From positions 1 through 38,528 of IMG/VR virus record IMGVR_UViG_3300021959_009863: a DNA stretch of 38,528 nt. One strand, given 5' to 3'. Source of the stretch: a virus. The translations under genes were made by a program, and so were the position numbers. This document shows positions 1-8,501 of this stretch, one piece after another (within the stretch, counting starts at the first letter, position 1; every line of letters starts with the position of its first letter). The notes below the pieces were generated by a model, which did no database searches, was not told where the DNA came from, and saw only the letters and a list, made by a program, of their open reading frames with translations.

Positions 1-2
1 AA

Positions 3-1724
3 ATATTGGATCACGATGATGACATTGTTGACCTAATGCAACAATTCACAGCACAAGAAATTAATCCTAGCATTGTAGAAAACTTTGATGATGACGAGGA
101 AGTAGAATACTACGATGAAATAAATCCCGTTGTTATTAAAGCCTGGAAATCAGTATACCCAGATGTTCCACTAAAAGTCATTGATGACGAAGATATGTAT
201 ATGCAGTATACCACTGCTGATGAATACGAACATCACGGAGGAAACGGAAAAGATTTTTATCTTTCTCTCGGCGTACAATATATAGGTTATGAAGAGCCCC
301 CAATGGGGTATGTAAATGTTGGTGATGCGTATGCTGGTAATTATAAAGGCGTAATTGCTAAAATTATTGCTTCTTTATTTGAATGGCTTGAGCAAAGACA
401 TCCTAATATGGGTGTCAAAGAATTAGGCATTCACATGAACCGGAACGCAGAAGCCTGGGACGCCATTGCTAAAAAAGTAGGCGCACAAATAGAACAAAGA
501 GGATACTACGAAAACTTTGCTGACGGTAAGAAAAAAGGCAAGAGTATAGACGAAGGACCTGGAGATTTCGATGATATGAAATTAGATGCCAAAGGCAAAC
601 AGGATAGCCTAGACTATTTTTATTACACACACGCCCCTAGTATGGGCAAGCCTACAAAAGCCGGATCGTTCAAAGGACACAGTATTGTTACCTTTAAAAC
701 ACCTCACGGAATGCTGATGTTTTTAGTTAATCAAAATGATCAACCAGTGTTTTATGTAGGATTAAACAAAATGCCTGACGGTGTTGCTGTGGGTAACGTG
801 AGATCCAACAGCACAATTAAAGCCACAGAAGTTTATCGATACTTAGTGTCTAAGTATGGAAAACTTTATAGCGACAAAGGTCAAACAACTGATGGCAAAA
901 AGATTTGGTCCAATTTAGCAAAATATAATCCCGAACTAAAAATTGCTGATGTTGGTGATAGATTAGTGGCTACTGAAAACTTTGCTGATGGTAAAGTAAA
1001 AGGCAAAAGCAGACCGGGTCGTGTAAAACGTGCAGGTGCTAGTTGCAAAGGCTCAGTGAGTAGTCTCCGTGCAAAAGCAAAAAAGTACAGTGGTGAACGT
1101 GGTAAAATGTACCACTGGTGTGCCAACATGAAAGGTGGAAAGAAAAAGAAAAACGAATCATTATTAGTATCAACATTTGATAATGAGTTTGTGAAAAAAG
1201 CAAAAGAATTATACAACGCAGGCCAACAAGGTCAATTAATTAGACACATATATAAATTTTCTAAAGAAAATGCAGAAAGAATACATGAAAAACCAGAACT
1301 GAAACAGATGCTACAAGATATTTTTTATGAAGTATCAGATAATTTTCAGGACGAAGATCAAATAGAAGAACTGCTATTCATAATAGATAATACATTGAGC
1401 AACCCAGTCAATGAATCCGCATTTGAAAATTTAAAATTACCAACCTGGATGTCACATACCAGTTTAGAAAAATTATTTGCACAAGAGTACGGTCCTAGAT
1501 ACGGTGACTATGTTGCACACATGGAACTGGACAGCGACGACGACTTGGCAATGAATGCCAGTGGCATGGGCGACATGGCGTTTGAATTAGTCAAAGCAAA
1601 TGACATAAAAGTTATGCAAAAATTCTTATCACAAATGCCTGTGCAATTCACAGTAGATGACCTCAAATTAAACAAAGGTATTCAAGTTTGGCATCTAGTT
1701 CAACAAAACAAAACAGTACATTAA
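3..1724 (+). CDS. Modular structural-type protein, 5' end outside window
   Basis: The frame is open to the left edge, so the true start is probably outside the window; the first usable codon is a TTG at 6. About 573 residues are visible. Three modules are separated by two copies of ENFADGK(K/V)KGKS (about residues 169 and 324 counted from that TTG). The first module is acidic and may have an acetyltransferase-like fold (weak). The second is a compact mixed domain without a motif I know. After the second repeat comes a very basic cassette with two cysteines (RPGRVKRAGASCKGS, then YHWCANMKGG), which I recall from other marine T4-like phage proteins. The last 190 residues are helical and acidic. 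No enzyme motif is clear. A virion or capsid-internal role is inference from the modular, cassette-rich build, shared with the minus-strand gene that ends at 32470. Confidence 0.7.
   Translation: MLDHDDDIVDLMQQFTAQEINPSIVENFDDDEEVEYYDEINPVVIKAWKSVYPDVPLKVIDDEDMYMQYTTADEYEHHGGNGKDFYLSLGVQYIGYEEPPMGYVNVGDAYAGNYKGVIAKIIASLFEWLEQRHPNMGVKELGIHMNRNAEAWDAIAKKVGAQIEQRGYYENFADGKKKGKSIDEGPGDFDDMKLDAKGKQDSLDYFYYTHAPSMGKPTKAGSFKGHSIVTFKTPHGMLMFLVNQNDQPVFYVGLNKMPDGVAVGNVRSNSTIKATEVYRYLVSKYGKLYSDKGQTTDGKKIWSNLAKYNPELKIADVGDRLVATENFADGKVKGKSRPGRVKRAGASCKGSVSSLRAKAKKYSGERGKMYHWCANMKGGKKKKNESLLVSTFDNEFVKKAKELYNAGQQGQLIRHIYKFSKENAERIHEKPELKQMLQDIFYEVSDNFQDEDQIEELLFIIDNTLSNPVNESAFENLKLPTWMSHTSLEKLFAQEYGPRYGDYVAHMELDSDDDLAMNASGMGDMAFELVKANDIKVMQKFLSQMPVQFTVDDLKLNKGIQVWHLVQQNKTVH
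510..545 (+). repeat. Direct repeat, copy 1 (ENFADGKKKGKS)
   Basis: This in-frame 36-base unit codes for ENFADGKKKGKS and recurs at 975-1010 as ENFADGKVKGKS with only a few base changes. The two copies bracket the second module of the protein and look like linkers between modules. Confidence 0.8.
975..1010 (+). repeat. Direct repeat, copy 2 (ENFADGKVKGKS)
   Basis: This is the second copy of the 36-base in-frame repeat. It leads directly into the basic two-cysteine cassette. Differences from copy 1 are mostly synonymous, apart from one K to V change, which suggests selection on the peptide. Confidence 0.8.
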
Positions 1725-1730
1725 ACATTC

Positions 1731-1738
1731 CATAAATA
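1731..1738 (+). promoter_or_regulatory. T4-type late promoter CATAAATA
   Basis: CATAAATA lies 6 bases before the ATG at 1745, just after the stop at 1724. By the T4 late-promoter rule, transcription would start at or next to the start codon. Confidence 0.7.
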
Positions 1739-1744
1739 TGTACT

Positions 1745-3202
1745 ATGCAAATAGTACATCATCATAACTGGTACAGAGACTTTTTAGAAGACATGGCCCG
1801 CAGAGGCCCAACACATCTTAGAGACGCCAGTCAACATTGTCCAATAGACAATACTATCAATAGTTTTACACACTTCTACGGGGATAAAAGTTTTATCAAA
1901 CCCAGAGATCAAATTGACGAATCTAAAGGATTCTTTTACCTAATCAGTATTGATTGTTGCGATGATGATAGTATAGCAGAATTAGTATATCATGGAAGAG
2001 AATTAATAAATCAAAAATTAGTTAGACCTTATATCACACAAGAAGCAATAGATGATTTAAATAACTTTCACAACTGCGGATTAATTATTGAAAACGCGGC
2101 AGAAGGTCATGCCAGTGATAAATTATTTGATGCTTTGCATGTGTTAGTTAGTCAAGTTGGTATACCATTTGAAAAAACTTATTACACCAACAGCACACAA
2201 AATCTAAGAGATATGTATGACAGATACTTGCTCAATAAACCTTATGCAACCATAGACAAAATCAAAATGTTTAACTGTGGTGGCTGGAACGAATTAGTAT
2301 GTCAACAGATGCTTGACGATAATTATCAAATAGAAAAAAATGAAGACATGTGCGAGTTTAGACCAGAGCCACTAGTGGATACAAATGAAAATTGGAGTTT
2401 GTCTGTGGAATGCTCAAAACAACTAGAGCATATCAGAGAAGATGCTAATAAACCGCATTTATTTTTGTATAAACACATGAATGCAAAGCGAGGCTTTAGG
2501 ACTTTGTTTTTAGCATTACTTCATAAAGAGCATCTACTAGATAATAATTTATACAGCACACCTGAAGAGTGGCGGGGTACGCAGAGTAGTGCTGTAAAAT
2601 ATATCAATTCTATAACATGGGACAGAAATTGGGCAGAAGGTTTTGAAGAATTATATCCCGTATTATTAAATATCAAAGGCAAAATACCTACATATATTGA
2701 CAGAGAACATAATCACTTGGACTTTGACCCTAACACAAATTTCAGCAGTGACAATCACATGTACTACAATGCTAGGCGTAATTGTGATATTGAGATTGTA
2801 GGCGAAAGCGAATTTGAAGGTTCTATATTTTTAACAGAGAAGTTTCTCAAAGCAATAATATTTAAACAACCATTTATGATTTTAGGTTCGCCTAACAGTT
2901 GGACTAAGATTAAAGAAATGGGATATATTTCATATGAACCTTACATCAAAGAATCATATGATAAAAACGAAGATGAACTCCAACGCATGAATGAAATGAT
3001 ACAAGAAATAAAACGTTTAAGAGATTTAAAACGTGATAAACAAGCATGGAGAAACTGGTTAGAAGGTATCAATAGAATTGCTGTACAGAATTATAATATA
3101 TATTTAAATAATTTAATACGTCGTGTGAGAATGACAACACTAGATGATTATGTAGCAGGTACTGGAGAATTAGTAATTCCATCACAAGAGATTGGCGATT
3201 AA
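1745..3202 (+). CDS. Putative glycosyltransferase-like protein
   Basis: A 485-residue protein starting at the ATG 6 bases after a late promoter. Most of it is unfamiliar. The C-terminal third has the segment EFEGSIFLTEKFLKAIIF followed by QPFMILG, which resembles the nucleotide-sugar binding stretch (ITEKFxxAxxxxxxPIxxG) of fucosyltransferase-like enzymes and related phage glycosyltransferase-like proteins. This is the only basis for the call. The first half has several cysteines and many aromatic residues. There is no signal peptide or membrane segment. The last 80 residues are charged and probably form a coiled coil (ELQRMNEMIQEIKRLRDLKR). It sits between two structural-type genes, so it could modify a virion protein or host surface sugar. 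It may also be a structural protein of unknown fold. Confidence 0.4.
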   Translation: MQIVHHHNWYRDFLEDMARRGPTHLRDASQHCPIDNTINSFTHFYGDKSFIKPRDQIDESKGFFYLISIDCCDDDSIAELVYHGRELINQKLVRPYITQEAIDDLNNFHNCGLIIENAAEGHASDKLFDALHVLVSQVGIPFEKTYYTNSTQNLRDMYDRYLLNKPYATIDKIKMFNCGGWNELVCQQMLDDNYQIEKNEDMCEFRPEPLVDTNENWSLSVECSKQLEHIREDANKPHLFLYKHMNAKRGFRTLFLALLHKEHLLDNNLYSTPEEWRGTQSSAVKYINSITWDRNWAEGFEELYPVLLNIKGKIPTYIDREHNHLDFDPNTNFSSDNHMYYNARRNCDIEIVGESEFEGSIFLTEKFLKAIIFKQPFMILGSPNSWTKIKEMGYISYEPYIKESYDKNEDELQRMNEMIQEIKRLRDLKRDKQAWRNWLEGINRIAVQNYNIYLNNLIRRVRMTTLDDYVAGTGELVIPSQEIGD

Positions 3203-3203
3203 A

Positions 3204-3211
3204 GATAAATA
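3204..3211 (+). promoter_or_regulatory. T4-type late promoter GATAAATA
   Basis: GATAAATA ends 5 bases before the ATG at 3217. It begins right after the preceding stop codon at 3202, with no room for a Shine-Dalgarno sequence between box and start. Confidence 0.75.
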
Positions 3212-3216
3212 CATAT

Positions 3217-3372
3217 ATGCGTATAAAAGAGGTTGACAAAAACATAGATTCGTTCTATAATAACATCAATGAAACAGTAGCAGGTGCTATTGGTGGTGTT
3301 GCGATGCCTCTATTTAAAGAACCAATCAAACGCAAGCCTAGTAAAAAGAAGAAGAAAAAGAAAAATGCGTAG
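3217..3372 (+). CDS. Small protein with poly-lysine tail
   Basis: A 51-residue reading frame that begins 5 bases after a late promoter box. The N-terminus (MRIKEVDKNIDSFYNNINE) is followed by a small glycine/alanine segment (VAGAIGGVAMPL) and a strongly basic end (KRKPSKKKKKKKNA). The stop codon overlaps the ATG of the next gene (ATGCGTAG). The I-N-E triplet before TVAG resembles the cleavage sites of T4-type prohead proteases (L/I-x-E), so a capsid-internal, DNA-binding protein is possible, but this is inference. The lysine run would suit DNA contact. The promoter spacing and tight overlap make it very likely to be a real gene. Confidence 0.7.
   Translation: MRIKEVDKNIDSFYNNINETVAGAIGGVAMPLFKEPIKRKPSKKKKKKKNA
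3233..3261 (+). promoter_or_regulatory. Consensus sigma70 promoter inside the small gene
   Basis: TTGACA (3233-3238), 17 bases, then TATAAT (3256-3261): both hexamers are perfect and the spacing is optimal. It lies within the 51-residue gene and would start transcripts near 3268, upstream of the gene that begins at 3365. The match could be a coincidence of codon choice, but similar perfect promoters occur twice more in the window. Confidence 0.55.
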
Positions 3373-3586
3373 CATAGACAGTAAATACGGATTAACATAC
3401 ATAATGGGCGATGAGATCTCATTTTGTGAAACATTAAAAGAGTTTGGAACATATTACAAAAGCAAAATGAATGAAAGACAGGTTCAAATTGCTGAAGATT
3501 TAAGAAAAAGAGAGATAATTAAACTAGTAAAACTCAAAGATGGACAAACCGGATATAAACTCTATGCATCAACTAAACGAATCTGA
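3365..3586 (+). CDS. Hypothetical protein, 73 aa
   Basis: Protein of unknown function. The frame is open from 3284, but the ATG at 3365 overlaps the stop of the preceding small gene by 8 bases, the normal spacing here, so I chose it. The product begins MRSIDSKYGLTYIMGDE and has a helical, charged middle (KSKMNERQVQIAEDLRKREI) and a short beta-like end (IKLVKLKDGQTGYKLY). It has no membrane segment and no metal motif. A consensus sigma70 promoter lies about 100 bases upstream, so early expression is possible. Confidence 0.6.
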   Translation: MRSIDSKYGLTYIMGDEISFCETLKEFGTYYKSKMNERQVQIAEDLRKREIIKLVKLKDGQTGYKLYASTKRI

Positions 3587-3983
3587 TTTAAAAACTCAGT
3601 TGCAAGACATCCTAAGTGGTATCATTTCCACACTAGATATCTATGAAGTAATAGATAATGGTGATGCATATGATATTGTAAACTTAAAAAACAATGACAT
3701 TGTTGTTGAAAATATACATCTCAGTGTTGTTGCAGATATTGTATCCGCGGCTATGAATACAGGCGAAGAATTAAACATTTCTACTGTTGATAAAATACTA
3801 GAAACCGAAAGATACGCAGTATCCAAAATGGTTGAAGTAAAAATTTACGAAGAATTATCCGATAATGCTTCAAGTGTAGACAAATTAGCAATATATGAGA
3901 CAAAATTAACTGAAGCAGAGCACAAATCACAGAACGCAATCAATAATTTACTACATTATTGTCAACTGTTAATCTCCATATAA
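3564..3983 (+). CDS. Hypothetical protein, 139 aa
   Basis: Protein of unknown function. The frame could start at 3540, but the ATG at 3564 (MHQLNESDLKTQLQD) gives a shorter overlap with the preceding gene and a natural N-terminus, so I prefer it. The product is acidic and mostly helical, with a beta-like segment (YDIVNLKNNDIVVENIHL) that could be a small folded domain near residue 40-60. It ends in a helix with a hydrophobic tail (INNLLHYCQLLISI). It is followed by a late promoter for the next operon, so this gene is probably the last in its unit. Confidence 0.6.
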   Translation: MHQLNESDLKTQLQDILSGIISTLDIYEVIDNGDAYDIVNLKNNDIVVENIHLSVVADIVSAAMNTGEELNISTVDKILETERYAVSKMVEVKIYEELSDNASSVDKLAIYETKLTEAEHKSQNAINNLLHYCQLLISI

Positions 3984-3995
3984 TTATACTTCTTT

Positions 3996-4019
3996 GATAA
4001 ATATAACTATTAGAAGGGA
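3996..4019 (+). promoter_or_regulatory. Late promoter GATAAATA plus Shine-Dalgarno
   Basis: GATAAATA (3996-4003) is followed 21 bases later by the ATG at 4025. The leader contains AGAAGGGA (4012-4019), a good ribosome binding site. This is the leadered type of late promoter, unlike the 5-base type elsewhere in the window, and fits a strongly expressed structural gene. Confidence 0.75.
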
Positions 4020-4024
4020 CTACT

Positions 4025-5242
4025 ATGGAAGTAAAACAATTAAATTCAGATAACTTAACTAGATTAGGTAAATTACAGAATTACCTAACAGAAAATTATG
4101 ACATCAACGTCAAGAAAGTTTTACCTAAGCAGAAGTTAGAACAAGCATATCAAAATGTTGAAAAAAGACTTGTAAATTTAAGAAATAAAAGCAACAAGTT
4201 TCAACAAGATCCTAACTATGGTATGAACATCATGGTTAGAGATGCATTAGGCATTATGATAAACGAAGGACTATACTACGAAGGTGATACATATCGAAAA
4301 CTAATGGACGAACTGCATGAATACGGTTGCTCATTAGCAGAAAGCGGTGATGATTACGATACTATTATGGACAGTTGCAGTAAGAAATATGAGGCCATGC
4401 CTGCTAGATATCCTAAAGATATGATACTAGCCGCTATTGCTGAAAAACTTATGCCCATGTTCGATGGCACTATGGCTGTAGAAGATGCAGTTGGCGAAGA
4501 CATTGAAGACGAAATACTAGACGTTATTGACGAACCAGAAGTAAAAATTGATGTAGACAATTCAGAAGATACCCCTTCAAACTTTGAGTCTGCAACAGAA
4601 GAAATGTTAGCAGGATTAATAGGCGATCATTTAAGCAAAGGCGATTGGAGAGAATACACACTAGGCGAATTATTTGCAGAGTTAGAAAGTGTAGATATAG
4701 AAAAAGCAAACAAGGTGGAAAAAATGGCAAAAAAATATGGAATTACAGACTTGAAGGAAATGAAAGATTTTGAATCTTTCTTAGATACTTTAGTAAGCGA
4801 AATGGTTTCAGAAGAAACTATTACTGAAGAAATATCAGGTACTAGTGTTGAAGAAGCAGAAGTTGTTATGGCGGCAAGAGCATTAAGTAACGACATTCAA
4901 GATCACATTGAAAGAATTGGTAGAATGGCAAATGAGGATATACCGTCAATTGCTGACTCAATGGCACATGAATTTGGTGCTCAGAAAGCCGCAGATTTCA
5001 AAAATCAAATGGAAGATTTACTAGGTTCGTTATTAGATGCAAACAAAAGTTCTAAAGAAGGAGTTGATGCACTTATTGGTACAATGACTGGCGAAGAGTC
5101 AGCCGCACCAATGCCAGCAGAAGATCCACTAGGCGGTGACATGATGGAACCAGCAATGGATGAACCAGTAGATGATTTTGCTGGTGCAGACGCAGAAGCA
5201 GGTCCTGAAGAAGAACCACTAGGTAGAGCAGAAAAGATTTAA
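4025..5242 (+). CDS. Acidic structural or scaffold-like protein
   Basis: A 405-residue, strongly acidic and helical protein. It has no enzyme motif. The N-terminal 130 residues form a charged helical domain, and residues around 280-350 (SNDIQDHIERIGRMANEDI, then ADSMAHEFGAQKAADF) are a long helix set resembling a segment that I recall in virion-associated proteins of T4-like cyanophages. The last 60 residues are rich in proline, glutamate and aspartate (EEPLGRAEKI at the end), low-complexity and probably disordered. It has its own late promoter with a strong ribosome binding site, so it is probably abundant. A scaffold, core or minor virion role is inference. It leads an operon with the next three genes. 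Confidence 0.65.
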   Translation: MEVKQLNSDNLTRLGKLQNYLTENYDINVKKVLPKQKLEQAYQNVEKRLVNLRNKSNKFQQDPNYGMNIMVRDALGIMINEGLYYEGDTYRKLMDELHEYGCSLAESGDDYDTIMDSCSKKYEAMPARYPKDMILAAIAEKLMPMFDGTMAVEDAVGEDIEDEILDVIDEPEVKIDVDNSEDTPSNFESATEEMLAGLIGDHLSKGDWREYTLGELFAELESVDIEKANKVEKMAKKYGITDLKEMKDFESFLDTLVSEMVSEETITEEISGTSVEEAEVVMAARALSNDIQDHIERIGRMANEDIPSIADSMAHEFGAQKAADFKNQMEDLLGSLLDANKSSKEGVDALIGTMTGEESAAPMPAEDPLGGDMMEPAMDEPVDDFAGADAEAGPEEEPLGRAEKI

Positions 5243-5244
5243 TC

Positions 5245-5601
5245 ATGAGGTTTACGGACTTTGCACTCACAGAATCTGACATGAACGACGTCACGTCAGA
5301 TGTTGAAGAACTAGTTATAAACAAAATACAAAGTGGTGTGCAGTCTGCAAGTCTTGATTCATTTGTAGAAGAAGTAAACAAGTTAGGGATTCCGATCTCA
5401 AAAGCAATGCTAAGACTTATACTAGAATCTGATGAGTTCCAGTCATTAGTTACAAACGTATCTGATTCAGAAATTGAATTCAATGTTCCAGGTAATGTAC
5501 CAGACGAGATGGTACCAGAACCAGAGGATATGGAAAACAACGTATCCAACTTAGCAACATCGGCCGCTAACAAAGGTATAGGAGACGAATTAAATGTCTG
5601 A
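5245..5601 (+). CDS. Small acidic protein with capsid-targeting-like N-terminus
   Basis: A 118-residue acidic protein two bases after the preceding stop. The start MRFTDFALTE-S resembles the capsid-targeting N-termini of T4 internal proteins (such as MKTYQEFIxE), with a possible prohead protease site L-T-E before serine. The rest is helical, then a proline/glutamate-rich stretch (VPGNVPDEMVPEPEDMEN). If cleaved there, the mature protein would be packaged within the head. The function is not known. It shares an operon with the acidic scaffold-like protein before it and overlaps the next gene by 8 bases. Confidence 0.6.
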   Translation: MRFTDFALTESDMNDVTSDVEELVINKIQSGVQSASLDSFVEEVNKLGIPISKAMLRLILESDEFQSLVTNVSDSEIEFNVPGNVPDEMVPEPEDMENNVSNLATSAANKGIGDELNV

Positions 5602-5917
5602 TAGTATTTTTATAAACGCAACCGAGGCTCGTAGAAGAAGTCGCGATAGTGTTGTTATACTAAACGAAGTTAGAGCACTTGAGGCTAACGTACTTGCAAA
5701 TATCAGTGCAGGGTCACTTCAATTACTACAATCAACAGGAACTACAATGACTGGTAATACTTCTTATTACCAAGCCTACAACGGCATAACATCTAACACC
5801 ACAATCACTGACCAAATTAATACGGTCAAAAAACATTTCACTGACAAAGGATATTCGGTAAATATTAGCACTAACGCATCAACCGGAAATACAATTCAGT
5901 GGACAATCAAGTGGTAA
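5594..5917 (+). CDS. Small virion structural protein
   Basis: A 107-residue protein starting MSDSIFINATEARRRSRDSV. The pattern 'FINAT.AR', then a helix (ILNEVRALEANVLANI), a threonine-rich middle with YYQAYNGIT, and a C-terminal GYSVNIST...GNTIQWTIKW matches my memory of a small structural protein conserved in T4-like cyanophages, where it sits among virion genes. It has no enzyme motif. The ATG overlaps the stop of the previous gene by 8 bases, so translation is probably coupled. Confidence 0.6.
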   Translation: MSDSIFINATEARRRSRDSVVILNEVRALEANVLANISAGSLQLLQSTGTTMTGNTSYYQAYNGITSNTTITDQINTVKKHFTDKGYSVNISTNASTGNTIQWTIKW

Positions 5918-6615
5918 CAGAAAGCCTTTTAGAAAACAAATACAACTACCCCAAACTAAAAAGAGTAACAGCAAAATCAGGACAACGCCAATACACAGGC
6001 GATGACAATAATCCTGTACCTAGTGTTACCACTATCCTTTCAGACACCGGAGATAAGACTGCTCTTATTGCCTGGCGTAAACGTGTAGGAGAAGCAGAAG
6101 CAACTCGTATCAGTACAGAAGCCGCAGGACTTGGTACTAAAGTACATAATGCTTTAGAAAAATATATTCTTGGTGAAGAGTGGAACACCTTTGGTAATAA
6201 CCATGTCAGTATATTAGCAGAATCAATGACAACCGAGATGGTTAATAACGGACTAACAAAAATAGATGAATTGTGGGGCGTAGAAGTAGCCTTAATTGCA
6301 AAAGGATTGTATGCAGGAACTTCAGATGCAATTGGCATGTATGAGGGCGAAGAGGCAATTATAGATTTCAAAACTGCAAAAAAGATCAAAAAACGTGAGT
6401 GGATCGAAGACTACTTTTTGCAAGGGTGTGCATACGCATTAGCACACAATGAAATGTTTGAAACAAAGATAAAAAAAGTAGTCATACTTATGGTCGACAG
6501 AGAATCTAAGTTTAAAGAATTTATAATTGAAGGCGAAGAATTCGATAAGTACTGTGGTAAATGGGCCGAAAGATTGGCTGACTACTACGGAAAAGTCGAT
6601 GCAAAAAAAGATTAA
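5899..6615 (+). CDS. PD-(D/E)XK exonuclease, RecB-like
   Basis: A nuclease of the PD-(D/E)XK fold, as in T4-like marine phages. Visible motifs are PSVTTIL near the N-terminus, a helix with GTKVHNALEKYI (the histidine-containing RecB motif), GTSDAIG (the first acidic metal ligand), IDFKTAK (the D-x-K core) and DYFLQGCAYALA (the conserved Q-x-x-x-Y helix), all in the expected order. At 238 residues it is complete. It probably degrades DNA ends in recombination or host DNA breakdown. The start is a GTG at 5899; a second GTG at 5911, overlapping the previous stop, is equally possible. Confidence 0.8.
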   Translation: MDNQVVTESLLENKYNYPKLKRVTAKSGQRQYTGDDNNPVPSVTTILSDTGDKTALIAWRKRVGEAEATRISTEAAGLGTKVHNALEKYILGEEWNTFGNNHVSILAESMTTEMVNNGLTKIDELWGVEVALIAKGLYAGTSDAIGMYEGEEAIIDFKTAKKIKKREWIEDYFLQGCAYALAHNEMFETKIKKVVILMVDRESKFKEFIIEGEEFDKYCGKWAERLADYYGKVDAKKD

Positions 6616-8497
6616 TATAAGTTTAGTTCAGCCGGGGTTCGACGTAGGTCCGACTCATATGAACATTTACTACTTTCCTTACACAGTTGGTCTACTGTGG
6701 GCATACGCAAAGCAAAATAAATTAATTGAAAGTAATTTTACTGTAAATTCTATAATCTTTAGCAGAACACCTTACAAAGAAAATCTGAAGCAAATTAAAA
6801 AAAGTAAAATAGTGTTCTTTAGTGCCTATGTATGGAACTGGGAGATGTCTTTAAAACTAGCAGAAGATTTAAAAAAACATGATCCAGAAATTTTAACTGT
6901 ATTTGGAGGGCCACAATTACCTCATACACAAGACGATTTATTTTTGAAGTTTCCTCAAATTGATACTGTAGTTGTAGGCGAAGGGGAACAAGTTTTTGAA
7001 GAAATTTTACTAGCATATTTAGAAAATAAAAAAATTGATAAAGTTATTAAAGCAGAAAGAATCAAAGATTTAAAATTACCTAGTCCTTATTTAGAAGGCA
7101 TCTTTGATAAAATCATAGAGGAAAATCCAGATGTACAATGGAACCCAACATTAGAAATTGATAGAGGATGTCCTTATAAATGTACCTTCTGTGACTGGGG
7201 CGGACTAACAAACGCCAAAGTATATAAATTTGAATTAGATAGAGTGTTTGCTGAGATCGAATGGTTTAGCAAACATAATTGCGACTTTATTTCTTGTACA
7301 GCGGCAAATTTTGGTATATTCAAAGAAAGAGATATGCTTATAGCAAAAAAACTTGTAGACGAGCATTCTAAGAATAAAGTTATTAAAAAATTTCAGTGTA
7401 GTTACGCAAAAAACAGTAATGCTGAAGTAGTTGAGATTATCAAAGTATTAAATGAGGGAGGTGTAAATGCACAGTTCATAATAAGTTTACAATCATTTAC
7501 TGACGAAGTATTAAAAAATATTGAACGTAAAAATATGGACATGGATAAAATTCCTACACTAACATCTTTTGCAAATCAAAATCATTTGCCTGTAGGAACT
7601 GAACTAATTTTAGGTCTGCCTGGCGAAACTTTTGAAACATGGAAATACACAATGGGCGAATTATATGAAAAAGGATTTCATAATTCTATAGATATTTTCT
7701 CGCTACTAATTATTGAAAATGCACCACTTAATTTTCAAAGACAAATGTTTGGATTTGAAACATTCTCTGCAAATGATATGGTAGTTGACTGTACAAATTT
7801 CGAAGATATTTCATTAGGTACGTCAGAAAAATTGCAAGTAATGAAATCAAATAACTCTATGAGTCAAGATGATTTAATAAAATCTTACTGCTACTCGAGC
7901 CAAGTAGTTGCTTTGCATACAATGGGAATAAGCGATATAATCTCCATTTACTTAAACAAATCAAAAGGAGTAACGTATCAAAATTTTTACGAAGGCGCAA
8001 TAGAATACTTAGAAAAAGATTTTGAGTTATGGACATCTGAATTAAAATCTAGTATGTATAATTGGCATAACACAGGTATATACGACTCAAGTGTAGGCAA
8101 CGTCAAAATATATAGTTGGGCAATTCCGTATATTATACCTATGCAAGTACACTATAATCAAAAAGTACCATACTTTATAGATCGAATAGCAAACTATGTA
8201 AGTACAAATTGGGATATAGATAGTGAAATCGTAGATGATTATAAAACAATTTCTCTCAATAGGGTAAAGTACTGGGGTAACTATATACACGAACAAAAAG
8301 TAATTAGTACAAAAACAAATCTATATGACTACACATTTAATAACCAAGATAAAATAATTTTTGAAGAACAAAAGTACACAGTAGATGACCAATATTATAG
8401 AGAGTACGGTAAAAATATTGTTGAACACACGGAATATATACTTTATGGAAGACAACGTAGATGGCATCTCCACAAAGTAAACAAAAAAGATAAATAG
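6599..8497 (+). CDS. B12-binding-type radical SAM enzyme
   Basis: A 632-residue radical SAM protein. The frame opens at 6527, but the ATG at 6599 (MQKKINISLVQPGFD) gives the typical N-terminus and a 17-base overlap with the exonuclease. Residues 1-140 look like a cobalamin-binding Rossmann domain (VFFSAYVWNWEMSLKLAEDL, VFGGPQLPH, VVVGEGEQVFEEIL), without the DxHxxG motif of B12-dependent mutases, as is usual in this family. C191, C195 and C198 (RGCPYKCTFCDWGG) are the [4Fe-4S] ligands. The strand ELILGLPGET is the usual family motif. The C-terminal 250 residues have no known motif. The family includes methylases, cyclases and methylthiolases, so the substrate cannot be given. It is one of three radical SAM enzymes here. 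Confidence 0.85.
   Translation: MQKKINISLVQPGFDVGPTHMNIYYFPYTVGLLWAYAKQNKLIESNFTVNSIIFSRTPYKENLKQIKKSKIVFFSAYVWNWEMSLKLAEDLKKHDPEILTVFGGPQLPHTQDDLFLKFPQIDTVVVGEGEQVFEEILLAYLENKKIDKVIKAERIKDLKLPSPYLEGIFDKIIEENPDVQWNPTLEIDRGCPYKCTFCDWGGLTNAKVYKFELDRVFAEIEWFSKHNCDFISCTAANFGIFKERDMLIAKKLVDEHSKNKVIKKFQCSYAKNSNAEVVEIIKVLNEGGVNAQFIISLQSFTDEVLKNIERKNMDMDKIPTLTSFANQNHLPVGTELILGLPGETFETWKYTMGELYEKGFHNSIDIFSLLIIENAPLNFQRQMFGFETFSANDMVVDCTNFEDISLGTSEKLQVMKSNNSMSQDDLIKSYCYSSQVVALHTMGISDIISIYLNKSKGVTYQNFYEGAIEYLEKDFELWTSELKSSMYNWHNTGIYDSSVGNVKIYSWAIPYIIPMQVHYNQKVPYFIDRIANYVSTNWDIDSEIVDDYKTISLNRVKYWGNYIHEQKVISTKTNLYDYTFNNQDKIIFEEQKYTVDDQYYREYGKNIVEHTEYILYGRQRRWHLHKVNKKDK
8489..8496 (+). promoter_or_regulatory. 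T4-type late promoter GATAAATA
   Basis: GATAAATA overlaps the stop codon of the radical SAM gene and ends 5 bases (GTTGT) before the ATG of the fibre gene at 8502. Confidence 0.75.
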
Positions 8498-8501
8498 TTG
8501 T

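Noticed and set aside
881-1216. Minus-strand open frame of 111 residues inside the first gene
   Set aside because: Phenylalanine-rich shadow of a lysine-rich coding sequence; no promoter or ribosome binding site and the plus-strand frame is clearly coding.
3343-3372. Programmed frameshift at the A-rich lysine run
   Set aside because: The run could slip, but the next gene has its own ATG in the overlap and no stem or pseudoknot is visible after it.
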